Below, one piece after another: positions 34,552-46,295 of a stretch of DNA of 64,000 nucleotides. The stretch is taken from positions 1 through 64,000 of the forward strand of contig JABCPU010000052.1 in the NCBI GenBank assembly GCA_016800925.1, read 5' to 3'. Numbering within the stretch: the first letter of the stretch is position 1; every line of letters starts with the position of its first letter. Source of the stretch: Suillus spraguei (taxonomy: Eukaryota; Basidiomycota; Agaricomycetes; Boletales; Suillaceae). Under the pieces are notes generated by a model. It saw nothing but the letters and a program-made list of their open reading frames with translations, had not been told where the DNA came from and made no database searches. Made by a program: the position numbers and the translations under genes.

Positions 34552-35461
34552 ATGGCGGTCCCACACGATGCTCAGTCCGCCGTACTGCTCGCTCATGTCG
34601 CGATGCAATTACAGCTCAATATCTCCTTCCTAGAGTCTCAGAACTACATGTCCGCCGAAGACGCCGACAGCATGCGTGAAATCATATCACGCCTGCCCGG
34701 GGGCGCAGGCCAGTCCGTTGTGACTACCGGTTACGTTATCGATCCACCAGTCGTGACTAGGGCTATCCCGCCTTCAGTAGACATGCGGAGAGCGATCCCG
34801 GCGTCTCCACCTGTGCAAGCGCCCAAGACATCGCCCATTTCTTCCCAGCAACCTAAACTCGTGAAAGCTATCTGGGCATATAACGAGGACGGGGCAGTAA
34901 GTTTGCCGCTATTCAGTATCTGTACAGAATTTACTTTTTACCACCAGGAACCAAACGATCTCTCATTCGCTGCTGGCGAACTGATCGAAGTCGTCTTGGA
35001 GAAGAACCAAGATTGGTGGCTTGGTCGTGCACGTGGTCGGGAGGCTCTATTCCCGTCTAATCATGTCGAGAGCGTAGATGCTTCCACTATCCCCCAAGCC
35101 GATAATATAGTTACGACAACTGAGAAAAAACCGTATAGGCCATTTGGCGCCGCTCTGCACGGGACTGATAGGCCTCCTGCCGTAGGTGCAGGCATCAACT
35201 CTGTTGGTCTGCAGGAAGCATCTGGTCAGGCAGAAAAGAAGAATAAATTTGGAAAGTATGGTAACACGGTACGTTCTTTCGCCTTAAAATCAGAGCCGTG
35301 GACTGATGCAGTCTGGTTACTCAGATGGCCCACTCAGCCGCAGGAGGTGTTGGGTTTGGCGCTGGTAAGTAGTCCATCATAGAGAAATGCAGGTCGGATG
35401 TCATTAACACGGCCTTACAGGTGCTGCTATTGGCGGTGGTTTGGTCAGAGCGATCTTCTGA
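34552..35461 (+). CDS. SH3-domain protein, Lsb1/Pin3-like
   Basis: Exons 34552-34896, 34948-35268, 35325-35364 and 35421-35461 join in phase to about 248 residues. ATG 34552 is preferred because the open frame upstream has no support. The SH3 fold spans about residues 101-157: KLVKAIWAYNEDGA, then EPNDLSFAAGELIEVV, DWWLGRARGREALFPSNHVE (ALYDY, WW and ALFPSNYVE-type signatures). The intron falls inside the SH3 domain after the first strand. The C-terminus is a small Gly/Ala tail (GVGFGAGAAIGGGLVRAIF) typical of fungal Lsb1/Pin3-type actin-patch proteins that bind Las17/WASP. A decayed tandem copy lies at 38127-38705. Confidence 0.85.
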
Positions 35462-38126
35462 TATGTTTGTGGGACGTGGTTCAGGACTTTGGATATCACA
35501 TGGACCTTGTATTGACAGTGTGCTTATTTATAGTTATGTGCTCTGTATCCTCGATTATATTGACAAGCAAGTTAATATACAGACTGTCTAGTTGCACTGT
35601 ATCGCATCCCTCTTGATGATGCTAAATGTAAATGCTTTAGTGGACGGGGATGATGAAGGCCAATGTCAGAACAGACGTGTTCATGCTCAATTTATGCAAA
35701 GGAGCCGCTCGCATGCCTAGGTTTCAGGGCCTTGGACCTTGTAGCTGTTCATGCATTATCTGGACTTCCGTTTTCCCGCGCCCAAATTTCTTTGGACACT
35801 CCACCATTTACCTGGGTCAATTTTCCCTCGCCTGATGTATATACTTCGGTGTGTCCGACGTGAACGGGACTCACTCTATTGTGACCAAACATTCGTATCT
35901 CCGTTGACCGCCGATAACCTCGATGAAATAATATATTCCACGCCGTGTTTTCCTCTCCAACGCATCTATCGTACCAAAGATGAGGTCAGCGACTTGTTGA
36001 CCATGTATTCCTGGCTTGGGTTAGGCGCCATCGCTCGAGTTCAATGGGAAAAGTTGTGATGTACTCCCACCTGCTTTGGCTAGTCGCGATGTGTATTGTG
36101 TAACATCAATGCGGAATTGGCGTTCCTCTACACAGCAAACTGGTTTGCGCTTCAAATCGAGGCTAATTGGCAGGTTAACCCCCTTCCCTAAAGGGATTCC
36201 GATGTGCTCGGCGGACACAAAACGTAAACAGCAGTGTTGGATGGCACGCAAGAAATATGGAAGTAGGTGGCTTACCTTCCGTGACTGGTGGAAGCGGCTG
36301 ATATGTTTTCATTGTAATATTGTAGATTTTGCAACGGCTGCGTATATTAAGAGGGTAACCTTCTATGGTCCGCTTGCTTACTAGGGATGGTCTGATGATT
36401 CCGATCCCACTGATGCGCTGTTGCCTGCCGTTGACAGCTCATAACTATTGCGCTGTATGTCCATCTCATCTACTGAGTCCCAGAAGGGCTGAATGTCAAT
36501 ATGGTTGTCTGTAGCGTGTGTGATCGTAACCGTGAACATACTCCAAAAGCCTCCGACTCAGATCCCGGCTTCTTCAACACAATGGATAGCGACCAGTCAG
36601 CAATCCAAGCTGACTTCACAAACCCGTTTGACCATCTTCTGATAAACACTGCATCACTCACGATTTGCTGTACACATGGCGAATGCACTTGTTTCGTACT
36701 GTCATCAACTAAGATATTCTGGCTCACTAAGGCGTCTGTTTCGAACAAAGTGGCTGTACAGGTCCTCATCATTCCACAGAAAGTATATTGCACAGGTCCA
36801 TCTAATAAATTAAATCTACCTGACCTGCTACAACGCCTGTTTCAGACATTGGTGTTCTCACTTCATGGCCAGCTTTTTACACTACCGTGGATAAGCGCAT
36901 TCGGCTGACGCAACAGCTATGCTGTGCTAACCTGAGGCGTAGAAAAGTATGAAGATTAAACTTCTTTCCCACTTTGCGAAACACTACTACGTTAATACCA
37001 ACCTCAGAGAAACTGATAGCTGGAGCCCCAATTATTTGAAGAAGCATCAGCGCAAAGGGAACAATACTAGTGTCTGTATTATAGTCCTTCGCGACCTGCG
37101 AGCAGATCTCATACACTGTGCTACTCAGGGGGGCTGATTCTGTTTATAGAGCCCATGGTGTGGACAGCCAGACATCTTGCTGGCGCAAACTAGGAGCAGC
37201 CTCTGGAATAGAACAAACTCGAGCAAGACTCGCAAGTCCTAGGTTGAATGTTCAATGTTTCAACCGCGCCCTTTTGATCCTGATGCGGTGGCATCAAAAG
37301 GGATGCGAGAAGATACCACAGGCGCAATTGTGTACAGGCGGGACCAAGTTGAGCCGCCGATGTGAGAAAGACTCCCAGCCACAATGAATGCGGACCGAGG
37401 AGTTTATGTAGCGACAGTGCCTCAGACCCAAGTTTGTTCCCCGGAACTCAATCAATCGATCGCGATTAATTCTGTTAAACTTAATTTAAGTGCTTCAACT
37501 CGCCGCGGGACCGGTATAGATCATCTTCCGGAGTAATGACGAGAAAAACACCAGACTTTGGACGAGAGAGAATATAGAGCAAAGGTTTTGCCTCGCCGGT
37601 CGATGCAATAATACAGATGTTCTTTGAGCGTTCAATTACGATGGTACTGCACCGAATCTGAAAGTCGCGAGGGCAGCAGAGCTCCACTGGTTTGGAAACA
37701 GTGAGGGAACTTGTTAAGACGTCGGCCGAAAAATCGAAAGCATTCTACCGAACGTTTACAAGAAAACAGTGCATATGGTTTATAGCCTTGCTAGCCGATG
37801 TATCTCGTATCCATTGCAGAAGCGCGGTACGATTGATATTTAGTATCAATGAGCAGGGTAGTAAGTGCTCTTGTGCAAGGCCTCGAGACTGTGTCGTCCA
37901 GTATGTATACGTTTTATATGAAGTACAACAAAGTACAGTGCTTGGTTACATCGAGGTTCAACTGCCGGCCACAGCACGTGACCGACTACAACACCAGAAG
38001 TCGACGCTAGGATCACTTGATTTACTCGCAAATTACAACAGCCCCAATTTCTTGGTCCAGCTAGTTCACCAAATTTACCCTTGCAACACTACCCACTTCC
38101 CTCCCAACAACGGACATACGAGGACG
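35462..38126. other. repeat-containing intergenic DNA, no supported gene
   Basis: Short frames only. The segment 36170-36480 resembles 38870-39110, showing that the tandem duplication of the SH3 locus includes its downstream flank. A minus frame at 36470-36793 has no recognisable domain. Confidence 0.5.
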
Positions 38127-38705
38127 GGTGCGCTATTAGTATTACTTAAGTTCGCTGCCACCCGACGATCTCTCGTTTCTCTAAGTACTGGCAAACTCAT
38201 CGAGGTCGTCTCTGAGCAGAACCGAGATTAGCGGCATGGTTGTGCACGCAGTCACCGGGGCTCCATTTTATCCAATCATGTTAAGAAAATAGACGCTTCT
38301 ACCCTCCAGTTAGGACGACTGCAAAGATATCGCATAGGTCGTATTGTGAATGGGACCAGTAAGCCTGCCGTCCTAGGTGTAGGCGTCAACTCTGACATTG
38401 GTCTACAGGAAGCATATAGTCAGGCGGAAAGAATAATAATAGTATGTTCCCTCACCTTGAAATCTGGACGTAGGCTGATGCAAGTCTGGTTATTCAGATA
38501 GCCCACCTGGTCGCAGGAAGCATTGGGTTTAGTTCTAGTAAGGAGTCTATCGTGGAGAAATGTAGATCGGATGTCATTAACCCACCCTTACAGGTCCTGT
38601 CATGGGTGGTGGCTCTCTCAGACCGACATAATGATGCGCTTGTGGCATAGCGTCAATATATGGTTCAGAACTTTGAATACCACATGAATCTTGTATTGAC
38701 AGTGT
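38127..38705 (+). pseudogene. decayed tandem copy of the SH3 gene
   Basis: The sequence follows exon 2, intron 2 and exons 3-4 of the gene at 34948-35560. CTCATCGAGGTCGTC, GTAGGCGTCAACTCTG, AATGTAGATCGGATGTCATT and CTTGTATTGACAGTGTG occur in the same order. Frame breaks are frequent, for example TAG replacing the second SH3 Trp codon after ENQD-like EQNRD. Introns are kept, so the copy arose at the DNA level. Confidence 0.85.
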
Positions 38706-40295
38706 GTCCCATCCGTATTATCTGCAGTGGAATTATTTTGACTTGAATCGGTACTGGCACCAGGATCTGGAGAATGGTCATAAGCAAATGTAGGTGGTAG
38801 ACTGGTGGCTGGGTACTATGCTCCGGTGGAATCTTCCAACGAGCAACCTCTTTGGACTCAGATACACCGCATGAGTCAATATGAACATAACAGGCGAAAT
38901 TGGATGGCACACCGATGACAAGTGGGAAACTGGAAGTAATGTAAGTGGCTTAATATCTATTGCGACCGCCGGGAAGAGATGCGAGCCGCTAACCCGATTT
39001 CGTTGACTTATGCGCGTTGATTTTACGGCACTGTATCACTGTTGCTGTGCCGTGCGTAGATGGTCTAATGACTCAGAAACCATTGATGGAGTCCTGTTGC
39101 TTGCTGTGTCGCCATTTACAAAGGATGTTCCGATGATTCTGTTGATTCTTTGTGCCCGTCGTGTTACTTGCTTACGAGCAATAGTCCGATTCCATCGTGG
39201 ACGATATCATGGCCGGACTATGAACGCATTTGACGGGGCTGCATGTTAACATAATTGCTTACCGTAACTTGCTACGGTATGTGCTGCAGTCAGCTGACTT
39301 CACAGCCTAATTCAAAGATAGGTGCAAGATTGCTGACTACGGCTTTCTGTATGATGAGTCGCTCGGTTATCAAATAACTATATTCAGTTCTCCTTGGCAG
39401 ATATATTGCCATGGATGAGTGCATTTGGTTCATCCGTTCTCAGTACCTGTTCCAGACGCTCCTTTTCCATTGATCGTGTCTGCAGGCAAGGTGGGCGTTG
39501 CGCGAAAGGTGTCTTTCACGACTCAATGTATCCGAGTCGCTACAGCTTCTGTTCCTAGATGACCTTGACACATTGTATTTACTGCGGGCTTCCCACGGAA
39601 GATATCTTGTAGGCACATCGCCACCGATGTTGAACCAGAGTTCAGCATGCTTGAGGAGCATTTAACGAAAGACGAGTGCTATGTAAATAATGTGTGATTT
39701 TGCGCAGCATTTAGAATCCTGGGTTTTGATTCAGACCTTAGGTCTCATCTCGTCGTGGTCTAATGCAGACCAATCGCATCTAGATTCACGGGTTTTAAAA
39801 GGCTCCATGTTTTGAATACCGTTTGAACCTATACTTTAGAGCTAGGTGTTTTTGACATGTGGACTTGCAGTTTAACTGGTCAGCACAAGGACTTGTTCTC
39901 AAAGCCAACTGATAGTTTAGCACTTGCTCATGTCATCGGTCGATCTCACCCCGATTAAACTAATAAGTTAAGGTGTTGTAAGCCGTCTCAACAGGTAACC
40001 GACCCCCGATCAATCGATCATCATCACTTACCGGCATAATACCACCATCGACTACGATATCTCCATTCATGTTTCCAAACGCGTTCAAATGAAAGTTTGC
40101 AATCAGTTCTAGTACTGGTGTGCATGCCATCGCTTTTTACCCAACATCATGCTACCCCTTGATCCGGTGTGGTGTGTCATGCAGTGTTCTGAGCTTTGCA
40201 TCCATCCCATCTGCTGTCCAAGCATATAAAAATGGTCTCTCCCCGGATATACCACGTCGCTCGCTCTCATCTATTCTACAGTGCCAGACAAGCTA
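38706..40295. other. no supported gene
   Basis: The first part (to about 39110) continues the duplicated downstream flank of the SH3 locus. The rest shows no coding or repeat signal I could support. Confidence 0.4.
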
Positions 40296-41376
40296 ATGTT
40301 CAACCAAGAAGTCCTCGACAATTGGCATGGTGTCTGTTATACATCCGCCAACCCGTCCAGTAGTCCTCCCTGCACCAACAGTGACATGGTAGCGTTTCTC
40401 CGCCGATTCTTCTCTACCGCACTGACCACCATTCTGAAGATGTCTCTTTCAAATCTACGGGGCTCAACAATAACATATCCCAACCATAGGTTCGCAATAC
40501 CCCATCCGATTACAATGTCAAAAGTTAGTCCACTTCAGAATCATAGGCTGCCTTGTACAGGAATAACCTGACTAGTCATGGTGTTTAGCTGAGCCCGCCG
40601 CCTTATCTTACCCGCCGATGTCAGACGCTCCATTGAGCAGTATTAAATATGCCCACCACAACTCTACACAGGAACAATACTTGACACAATCTGTTTCCAC
40701 TCTTAAGCCTCTCTCGATTCATGGCTCTTGGCACAGCCCACCAACGCTTCATAATTGTGCTTCTACAATAGGAAATAACTACTGGCATTTACACACATCC
40801 CAAATGTATGTCCTTCGTTATCATTATTCTGTCCCTAACCACCCTCGCACGCAGGCATCACCCAGATGTCTACCCTGAAATCCCCACCTCTGATTTTCGG
40901 CCGTACAACGAGCCGTCGCATCAGTCGCAGAATTTTGCTACTCCTCACCCAGGCTCTCTGAATGGGCTTCTCCCACTGATGACACCTTCGCCTTGGGCTG
41001 TGGAAGCCTTCAGATGAGACTCTTCTCACAGGCCCGTGCAGGCCATGGTAGAAATATATATTACCCCTCAGATCACACGCCCATTGCCAACCTGCCATAT
41101 TCAACCCCGCCTCGTAGTCATTCATCTCCCCTCCCCTTTTCCTGCCGATGGCTATGTGATGATGACACGCCCTGTGAATTCACAGGGATACTGGATGAGT
41201 TGAAGGCGCATTGTAAAACCAGTCATTTTGCTGGTCCCCCAGACGGGCAGATTGAATGCCGCTGGGAAGCCTGCACTTATCATAAGCGTGACGACCGCAC
41301 GGTGCGTGTCATGCGACGCGACTGCATGTGGCGTCACACTTGCGAAGTCCACTTGGGGATGAGGAGGGCTACCTAG
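40296..41376 (+). CDS. C2H2-like zinc-finger protein, copy 1
   Basis: A proposed first exon starts at ATG 40296 (MFNQEVLDNW...) with a donor after TNSDM. The C-terminal exon is the well-supported part (about 40990-41376). It reads CRWLCDDDTPCEF, ELKAHCKTSHF, then CRWEACTYHKRDD and RRDCMWRHTCEVHLGM, two linked Cys/His finger-like modules of a type common in Agaricomycetes and presumed to bind DNA. A paralogue with the same layout lies at 46296-47355. At the second-exon acceptor, copy 2 has CTACAG where copy 1 has CTACGG. The middle of copy 1 may therefore not splice in the same way, and internal exons are unresolved. Confidence 0.6.
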
Positions 41377-41444
41377 GCATGTACACCCACTGTTACATTC
41401 CTTGTGCTGCGATACCCCACTATGCTATATTTATTTAATCGTGA

Positions 41445-41890
41445 TGAAAAGATGAGCGGGTCCACCGGGATTAAAGGAAAACGTGATCTTGGCTAACCTA
41501 TGAGCGAGCGTGAGCGGTAACTAAGAGAGTTTGATAAAAGGCGTACCACTTGTTCTTCTTGCCCATGTAGTCCTTCTCGCTGAGATTGACGAGGTGAGTG
41601 ATAGGCCTTGTGGTTAGTAGGGTGAGGCTGTCGATGACCTCGATCTACAGATCATAGTGGGTGTTAGTGTACACCAAGAAAGTAGCGAGTTCACAAGGTC
41701 AAAGGGTCGAAAAGATATTAGTGAAAGATAGGGCATTAACACCGTCTAAAAGAGTTGGGTTACTTGAGCTGATGCTCTCTTTCATCCCTCAAAAGCGATA
41801 ACGAGAATGCATTCACCTACAGGATAATGGTCAGTATAATAGATGCAGACAACATATGACGAAGACATCACCAAAAGTCCACAGTTCAGA
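41445..41890 (-). pseudogene. fragment of OLA1 (exon 6, intron repeat unit)
   Basis: The reverse strand reads [20 protein letters not shown] followed by KKNKW, matching exon 6 of the OLA1 gene at 57733-57830. Flanking intron and exon 7 pieces are in the same order. The intron part contains one of the parent intron's repeat units (GAGCTGATGCTCTCTTTCAT). Introns are retained, so this is a DNA-level copy rather than a processed pseudogene. Confidence 0.85.
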
Positions 41891-42092
41891 ATTGCCTGAT
41901 TTGGGTTGCGGCTGCGCCACAACGCTTCTCAGACGTGCCACGTCATGGTCATAAGCGATCGTGCATACAATGTCGTGCTAAACTATATGGCATCTGGATT
42001 ATGTCATGCTAAGCTATATGTCAACCTGACAGCGAGTAGCTAATGTTTGTCTCGGTCTGCTATGACATTATATATCCATTATATCCCAACAT

Positions 42093-42359
42093 CAGGAAAT
42101 TCACACATTCCTTAACATGCTTAATCAGCTTAACTCACTTATCTCAAAACTTGTTTGCTCTCTCTCACATCATTCACCTGGCATATCTTATATTTTTTGA
42201 GTGCGAAATACAATAAAACATGTATATTAATATATCTCAACTTTTTTTTTCTGAATTCATTCACATTGAAATTTTGGACAAGTAGATTCAATTTCACCAA
42301 GGCAGTTAAGTGTAAATAAGTCCGCATAAGGGCACGTCAAGGAATGTGTGAATTTCCTG
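42093..42359. mobile_element. MITE-like element with about 27-bp terminal inverted repeats
   Basis: The left end CAGGAAATTCACACATTCCT is the reverse complement of the right end AGGAATGTGTGAATTTCCTG. The match extends to about 27 bp with two differences. The interior of about 210 bp is AT-rich and non-coding. A clear target-site duplication was not identified. Confidence 0.75.
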
Positions 42360-42387
42360 GCATGTGTAGTATATCATTAAGCAATAA

Positions 42388-43663
42388 TTATAGTGCGCCA
42401 TAACGTGCAAGTACATCATCATCAAGTTCCTCATCTGAATCAGCCTCTACTCTATTGTCTGGGTCTTCCTCATCTTCCTCATCTTCACCTTCATCTAATT
42501 CACCCTCCTCTTCCTCGCTGTCTTCCTCGCCATCCTCCCTAGTATCCATATCAACATCATCCCATTCTTCATCGTCGTCAGGGGTATTTGCTGGGGCTCC
42601 GTCACTCTGCAAAAAGTCATCCCACTCCCGTGTGACCTTATGACTGATGCCTCCACCATGAAAGCGCATAAACATATCTCTGTCTACAAATCTAGTACAG
42701 TAGTCAGAACTGTCAATAGTTTAGAAGCAAAGTAGGACATACATATTGACATAATGAAACCGCCAGTCTGTGTCACCATCCTCCTCGCGACGGACAAATG
42801 ATGGTCCCATATAGTGATCTGTGCGTTCACATGTGAATGCGGGAATGAGATGGACCCCACGAATTACATTATCAGGATCTAGAAATCCGAAACATCCAGG
42901 ATCATCGCCTGTGAAGAATCCAAGCCAGTGCAAGTGCTTAGCAGACCAGCCGCCCTTGAATGTAACATCACATGCAAACCAGCGTACAAAAAGTACATCC
43001 ATGCGCAGCGGTTTCGATGTAGAGGTGTTTTTGTCGCCGTAATACCAAACATCTAAGTGCAAAATTCAGATGACCCGTGCATACCAGTATGGGTGGTGTT
43101 TGTCGTTATTTTCATGCAAGAGTACCATGATGTCGGCACGAGTCTGAGGGTTTATCATGTCTTGCTCCCTTCAAAGGTCGTACATGGTGTAATTGACCTG
43201 CAACACACCATGTTCGTGGATTTGGTTGTTAGCAAATATAACCTGATCCCAATCTTCATTGGTAAAGTTGTGCTCATCACCCGAGTATTTGATCCCTTGG
43301 AGGTGGGCTAGAAGACGATCTTTCAGTTGCAGGATAAAATTTTAAAGCACAGCATATTAGAATTAGTACTAGTGTAAAAATACCACATACCTTCTTTGCT
43401 GGATCCTCAGAGTCGAGTTTGCTCAACCATGCAGTGAGATCAGAGGATGCCTTTGGGTACTTTGAAATATGGTAGTGGTCAGATGGCGAAGTGCATTGAT
43501 GTTTCTTTCTGGACTGGCTGGCCACTCCTGCAAGAAGTTCATGTCGTTTCAATATCTTCTTCATAAGTTGGTTGCGTGCCTCTTGATGAGCCATGTTTTT
43601 GGATGTCATTTTCTTGTTTTTCGGAGTTCTTGGGTACCAATGTTTGAGAGTTTGATGATCCAA
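42388..43663 (-). pseudogene. C-terminal part of a Plavaka/KDZ-like transposon protein
   Basis: Coding blocks read HHPYWYARVI, DVLFVRWFACDVTFKGGW, GFLDPDNVIRGVHLIPAF, then FVDRDMFMRFHGGG and a Glu/Asp-rich tail ending at 42388. From memory of basidiomycete genomes, this block order belongs to the C-terminal region of large Plavaka-type DNA-transposon proteins. The upstream part (LSKLDSEDPAKK, LQVNYTMYDL, REQDMINPQTRADIMVL) is in the expected order but contains at least two in-frame TGA codons (after YTMYDL and after YARVI). No transposase core is present. It stops about 100 bp from the outer end of the foldback element. Confidence 0.65.
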
Positions 43664-43982
43664 TTTATCCTAGGAGTGTGTATCAGCATACATGCAATGC
43701 TTCTTTAAAAAAATAGTATACTACCATCTGTGTAGAAAAATTGTCAGTTGTTCCCATGTGCCATTGTCTTGATAACCGAGGTCTTATATAAAAGCGTGTA
43801 AGGAATGTCATGACACCACAATTACACTGGGATAAGACTTCTTGCCAGTCCTCAATTAACACGGTCTACGACTTTTCTAGTTTTCATGGTAGATAATGTG
43901 TGAGTTCTTGGGAGGCCCGCTAAACCAATCTAGTGATTAACTTAGCCGGAGCTATCTTCAGAAATCTGCTCTTGGAAAACTG

Positions 43983-44256
43983 AGCCTAGGGTAGACTGTC
44001 TAGGCTGGGAACTGGGTGTATGTGGATAGATTTGTCTAGGAAAGATCCTTCTAGACAATAAACTGGGTGTGAAATAGATTGGCCTAGGAATGAACCTTCT
44101 AGGCAGTGGACTTGGGAACTTGGGTAGATTTGTCTAGGAATGAACCTTCTAGACAATAGACTTGGGCACTTGAATAGATTGGCCTAGGAATGATCCTTCT
44201 AGGCACTAGACTTGGGAACTTGGGTAGAGTTGTCTAGGAATGATCCTTCTAGACAA
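43983..44256. repeat. left subterminal array of alternating hairpins, about 50-bp period
   Basis: Hairpins begin near 43983, 44032, 44080, 44130, 44179 and 44230. After the first, two types alternate: TTGTCTAG...CTAGACAA and TTGGCCTAG...CTAGGCA, with the same GAATGAWCCTT loop. The paired bases change together. Confidence 0.85.
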
Positions 44257-45228
44257 TAGACTGGGATAGTATTCTCAAAGATATGAACTGGAGAGACGTG
44301 GTCTCTAGTATAACTGACTATTTTCCTAGGTATATCATATACCTAGCTTTGAAAATAGTATAACAATGGTCTCAAGGGAATTCATTACCCTGCACTTGGT
44401 TTAACAATGCTTTAAAATGGCTAACTTTGCAAGCCTTGAAAAATATTTACTCCTGAAATATAGTGACAAGTGGGAGATCCTATTTTTTGGGGGGAGAATG
44501 GGCTCTCCTTTTATACATGTAGTGTGGGAAAATAGTTATGTAAGCTAATATAGAGAGAACCAATCAAAATATTCATCCAAACTCAAAAGAATAGAATAAA
44601 AGGAAATAAAAGGAAAAGGGTGGAGCCATGACATCATCATGATATCATACCCTGTGGGTACAATTTTATGAAGTGTTTGGGGTGTCAAGGCATCCTAATA
44701 GTAAGAAATAGTAAGGGAAAAATGGAGAAGAAGAGACAAGAATAATAGTACAATGGAAACAGGTGAAACATAGGTTTTTTTGGTAGGTTTTTGTAGGCTT
44801 TGAACTTTTCTCTATGGTTTTCTCTAGCCAAAGTGAATAAGCCAAAGGTAAGGCTATACCTAAATCTTCAATCTTCTTCTCACATCAACTAGGTCATTAT
44901 ATGATTCCAATCTCACATATGACTTTTCTTCAAACAATGCAGATTTGTGAATCAGCAGAAATGTCTGGAAGTGTTTTGAACCAAGGTATGGTACCAAGGT
45001 ATGGGTTGACTAGTCTGAGAGCTAAGCTAACAGACATGGTCTTTTGTGGTCACCTAGCAGTTATGTCCATGCATGATTCCGTATCATGCAGGACAGTGTG
45101 CTTATCTGGTCTGTGGTTGCTTGATGTTGCTACTACTAGTAGACTCATTGGCTGCCCCTTGGTTCGATATGGTTGATTGCATCATTATGGAATGTGTTGC
45201 TTTTCCGAAACCTCATTTCTACACCGCT

Positions 45229-46188
45229 GTAGCGAGAAAAGTCACACTGACCGTCAAAACCCCGTTTTCGACAAGCGTCTCATTAATGTCTGCGGCGGCA
45301 ACCAAAGAATTCCCTTATAGTGACGAAATAGCCTTTTCGCTCCGCTAAGGCGGAACCATTCTTCTCCCATGAACCCTTACCGGATCCTCGCACCGATGCC
45401 CTCATGTCCCGTCCTATTCTGTCTAGAATCCATTGGTGTGTAGTTACCTCGCTTCCGCCGTTACTAAACCTACGGCAGGATTTACCTTACATCTCAAGGG
45501 GCCGCTGCACGCTGTGCACCTCATAATTAAGTACCCTGTTTATTTTCTTTCTTGCTACTGGACTTGCATAGCTATCTCGTATGCGCTCGCATATGTTAAA
45601 AAGGACTGAACATACATACCATTATTTTTACTTCCCATTACATCCCTTCACTAGGACTTAGTGTCTGAAATGCTCGCTAGTCGCAATCTATTTGCCTCTG
45701 AACTTTCTCCATTCAAACTTCGCTCATTGATTTAACCGCCGGTAACTTTACCGCTCGAAGTACCGCGCGACTTTTGACTTCACTACTTGTAACCGGACCA
45801 TGGCCAGTGATCTCGCTGGGTCGTTTTCTCTCTCACCTGCATTCCCGCTCATATGGAGTTGCCGCTACCGCTACTGCACCGCTGGTAGTAATAACATTTT
45901 CGTCTCGCCCAAGTAACTTTGTTCTTGCTCTCGCTAGCTAACAGTTGCAGCTATCCTTACCGCACGTGTACTGCTGACACCACGCTAGTACCGCCGATAT
46001 ACTGCTACCACCGCTAACCTTGGAAGTCGGAATTCTCATTGCCATATTAGTACTTCATTGTTTCCTTCACACTAACTTTGAAGGAATTGCTTCTATTTGC
46101 AGTCCTCTTGGGTTGAACATCTCACTCGTGCCTTCAGTAGGATTAATGCTGCACTTATACTTAGGCCAGCGCTAGTTTCTTCGTTTCA
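45229..46188 (+). repeat. LTR-like 0.96-kb repeat, copy 1
   Basis: The copy starts TGTAGCGAGAAAAGTCAC and ends TTCTTCGTTTCA, consistent with TG...CA LTR ends. It matches 51856-52787 over its whole length. The flanking 5 bp do not repeat, so LTR identity is tentative. Confidence 0.7.
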
Positions 46189-46295
46189 CTGCCTACCATT
46201 TGTCTGGAATATAAAACTGAATTCCCTCAATAGCTGACGTCTCTGGGCCCTAGCACATCTTGCACTTGCTCCAACTGCTCTTCGATAGTGAACTC

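Noticed and set aside
36470..36793. Minus-strand 107-codon frame
   Set aside because: No recognisable motif; it lies in duplicated intergenic DNA.
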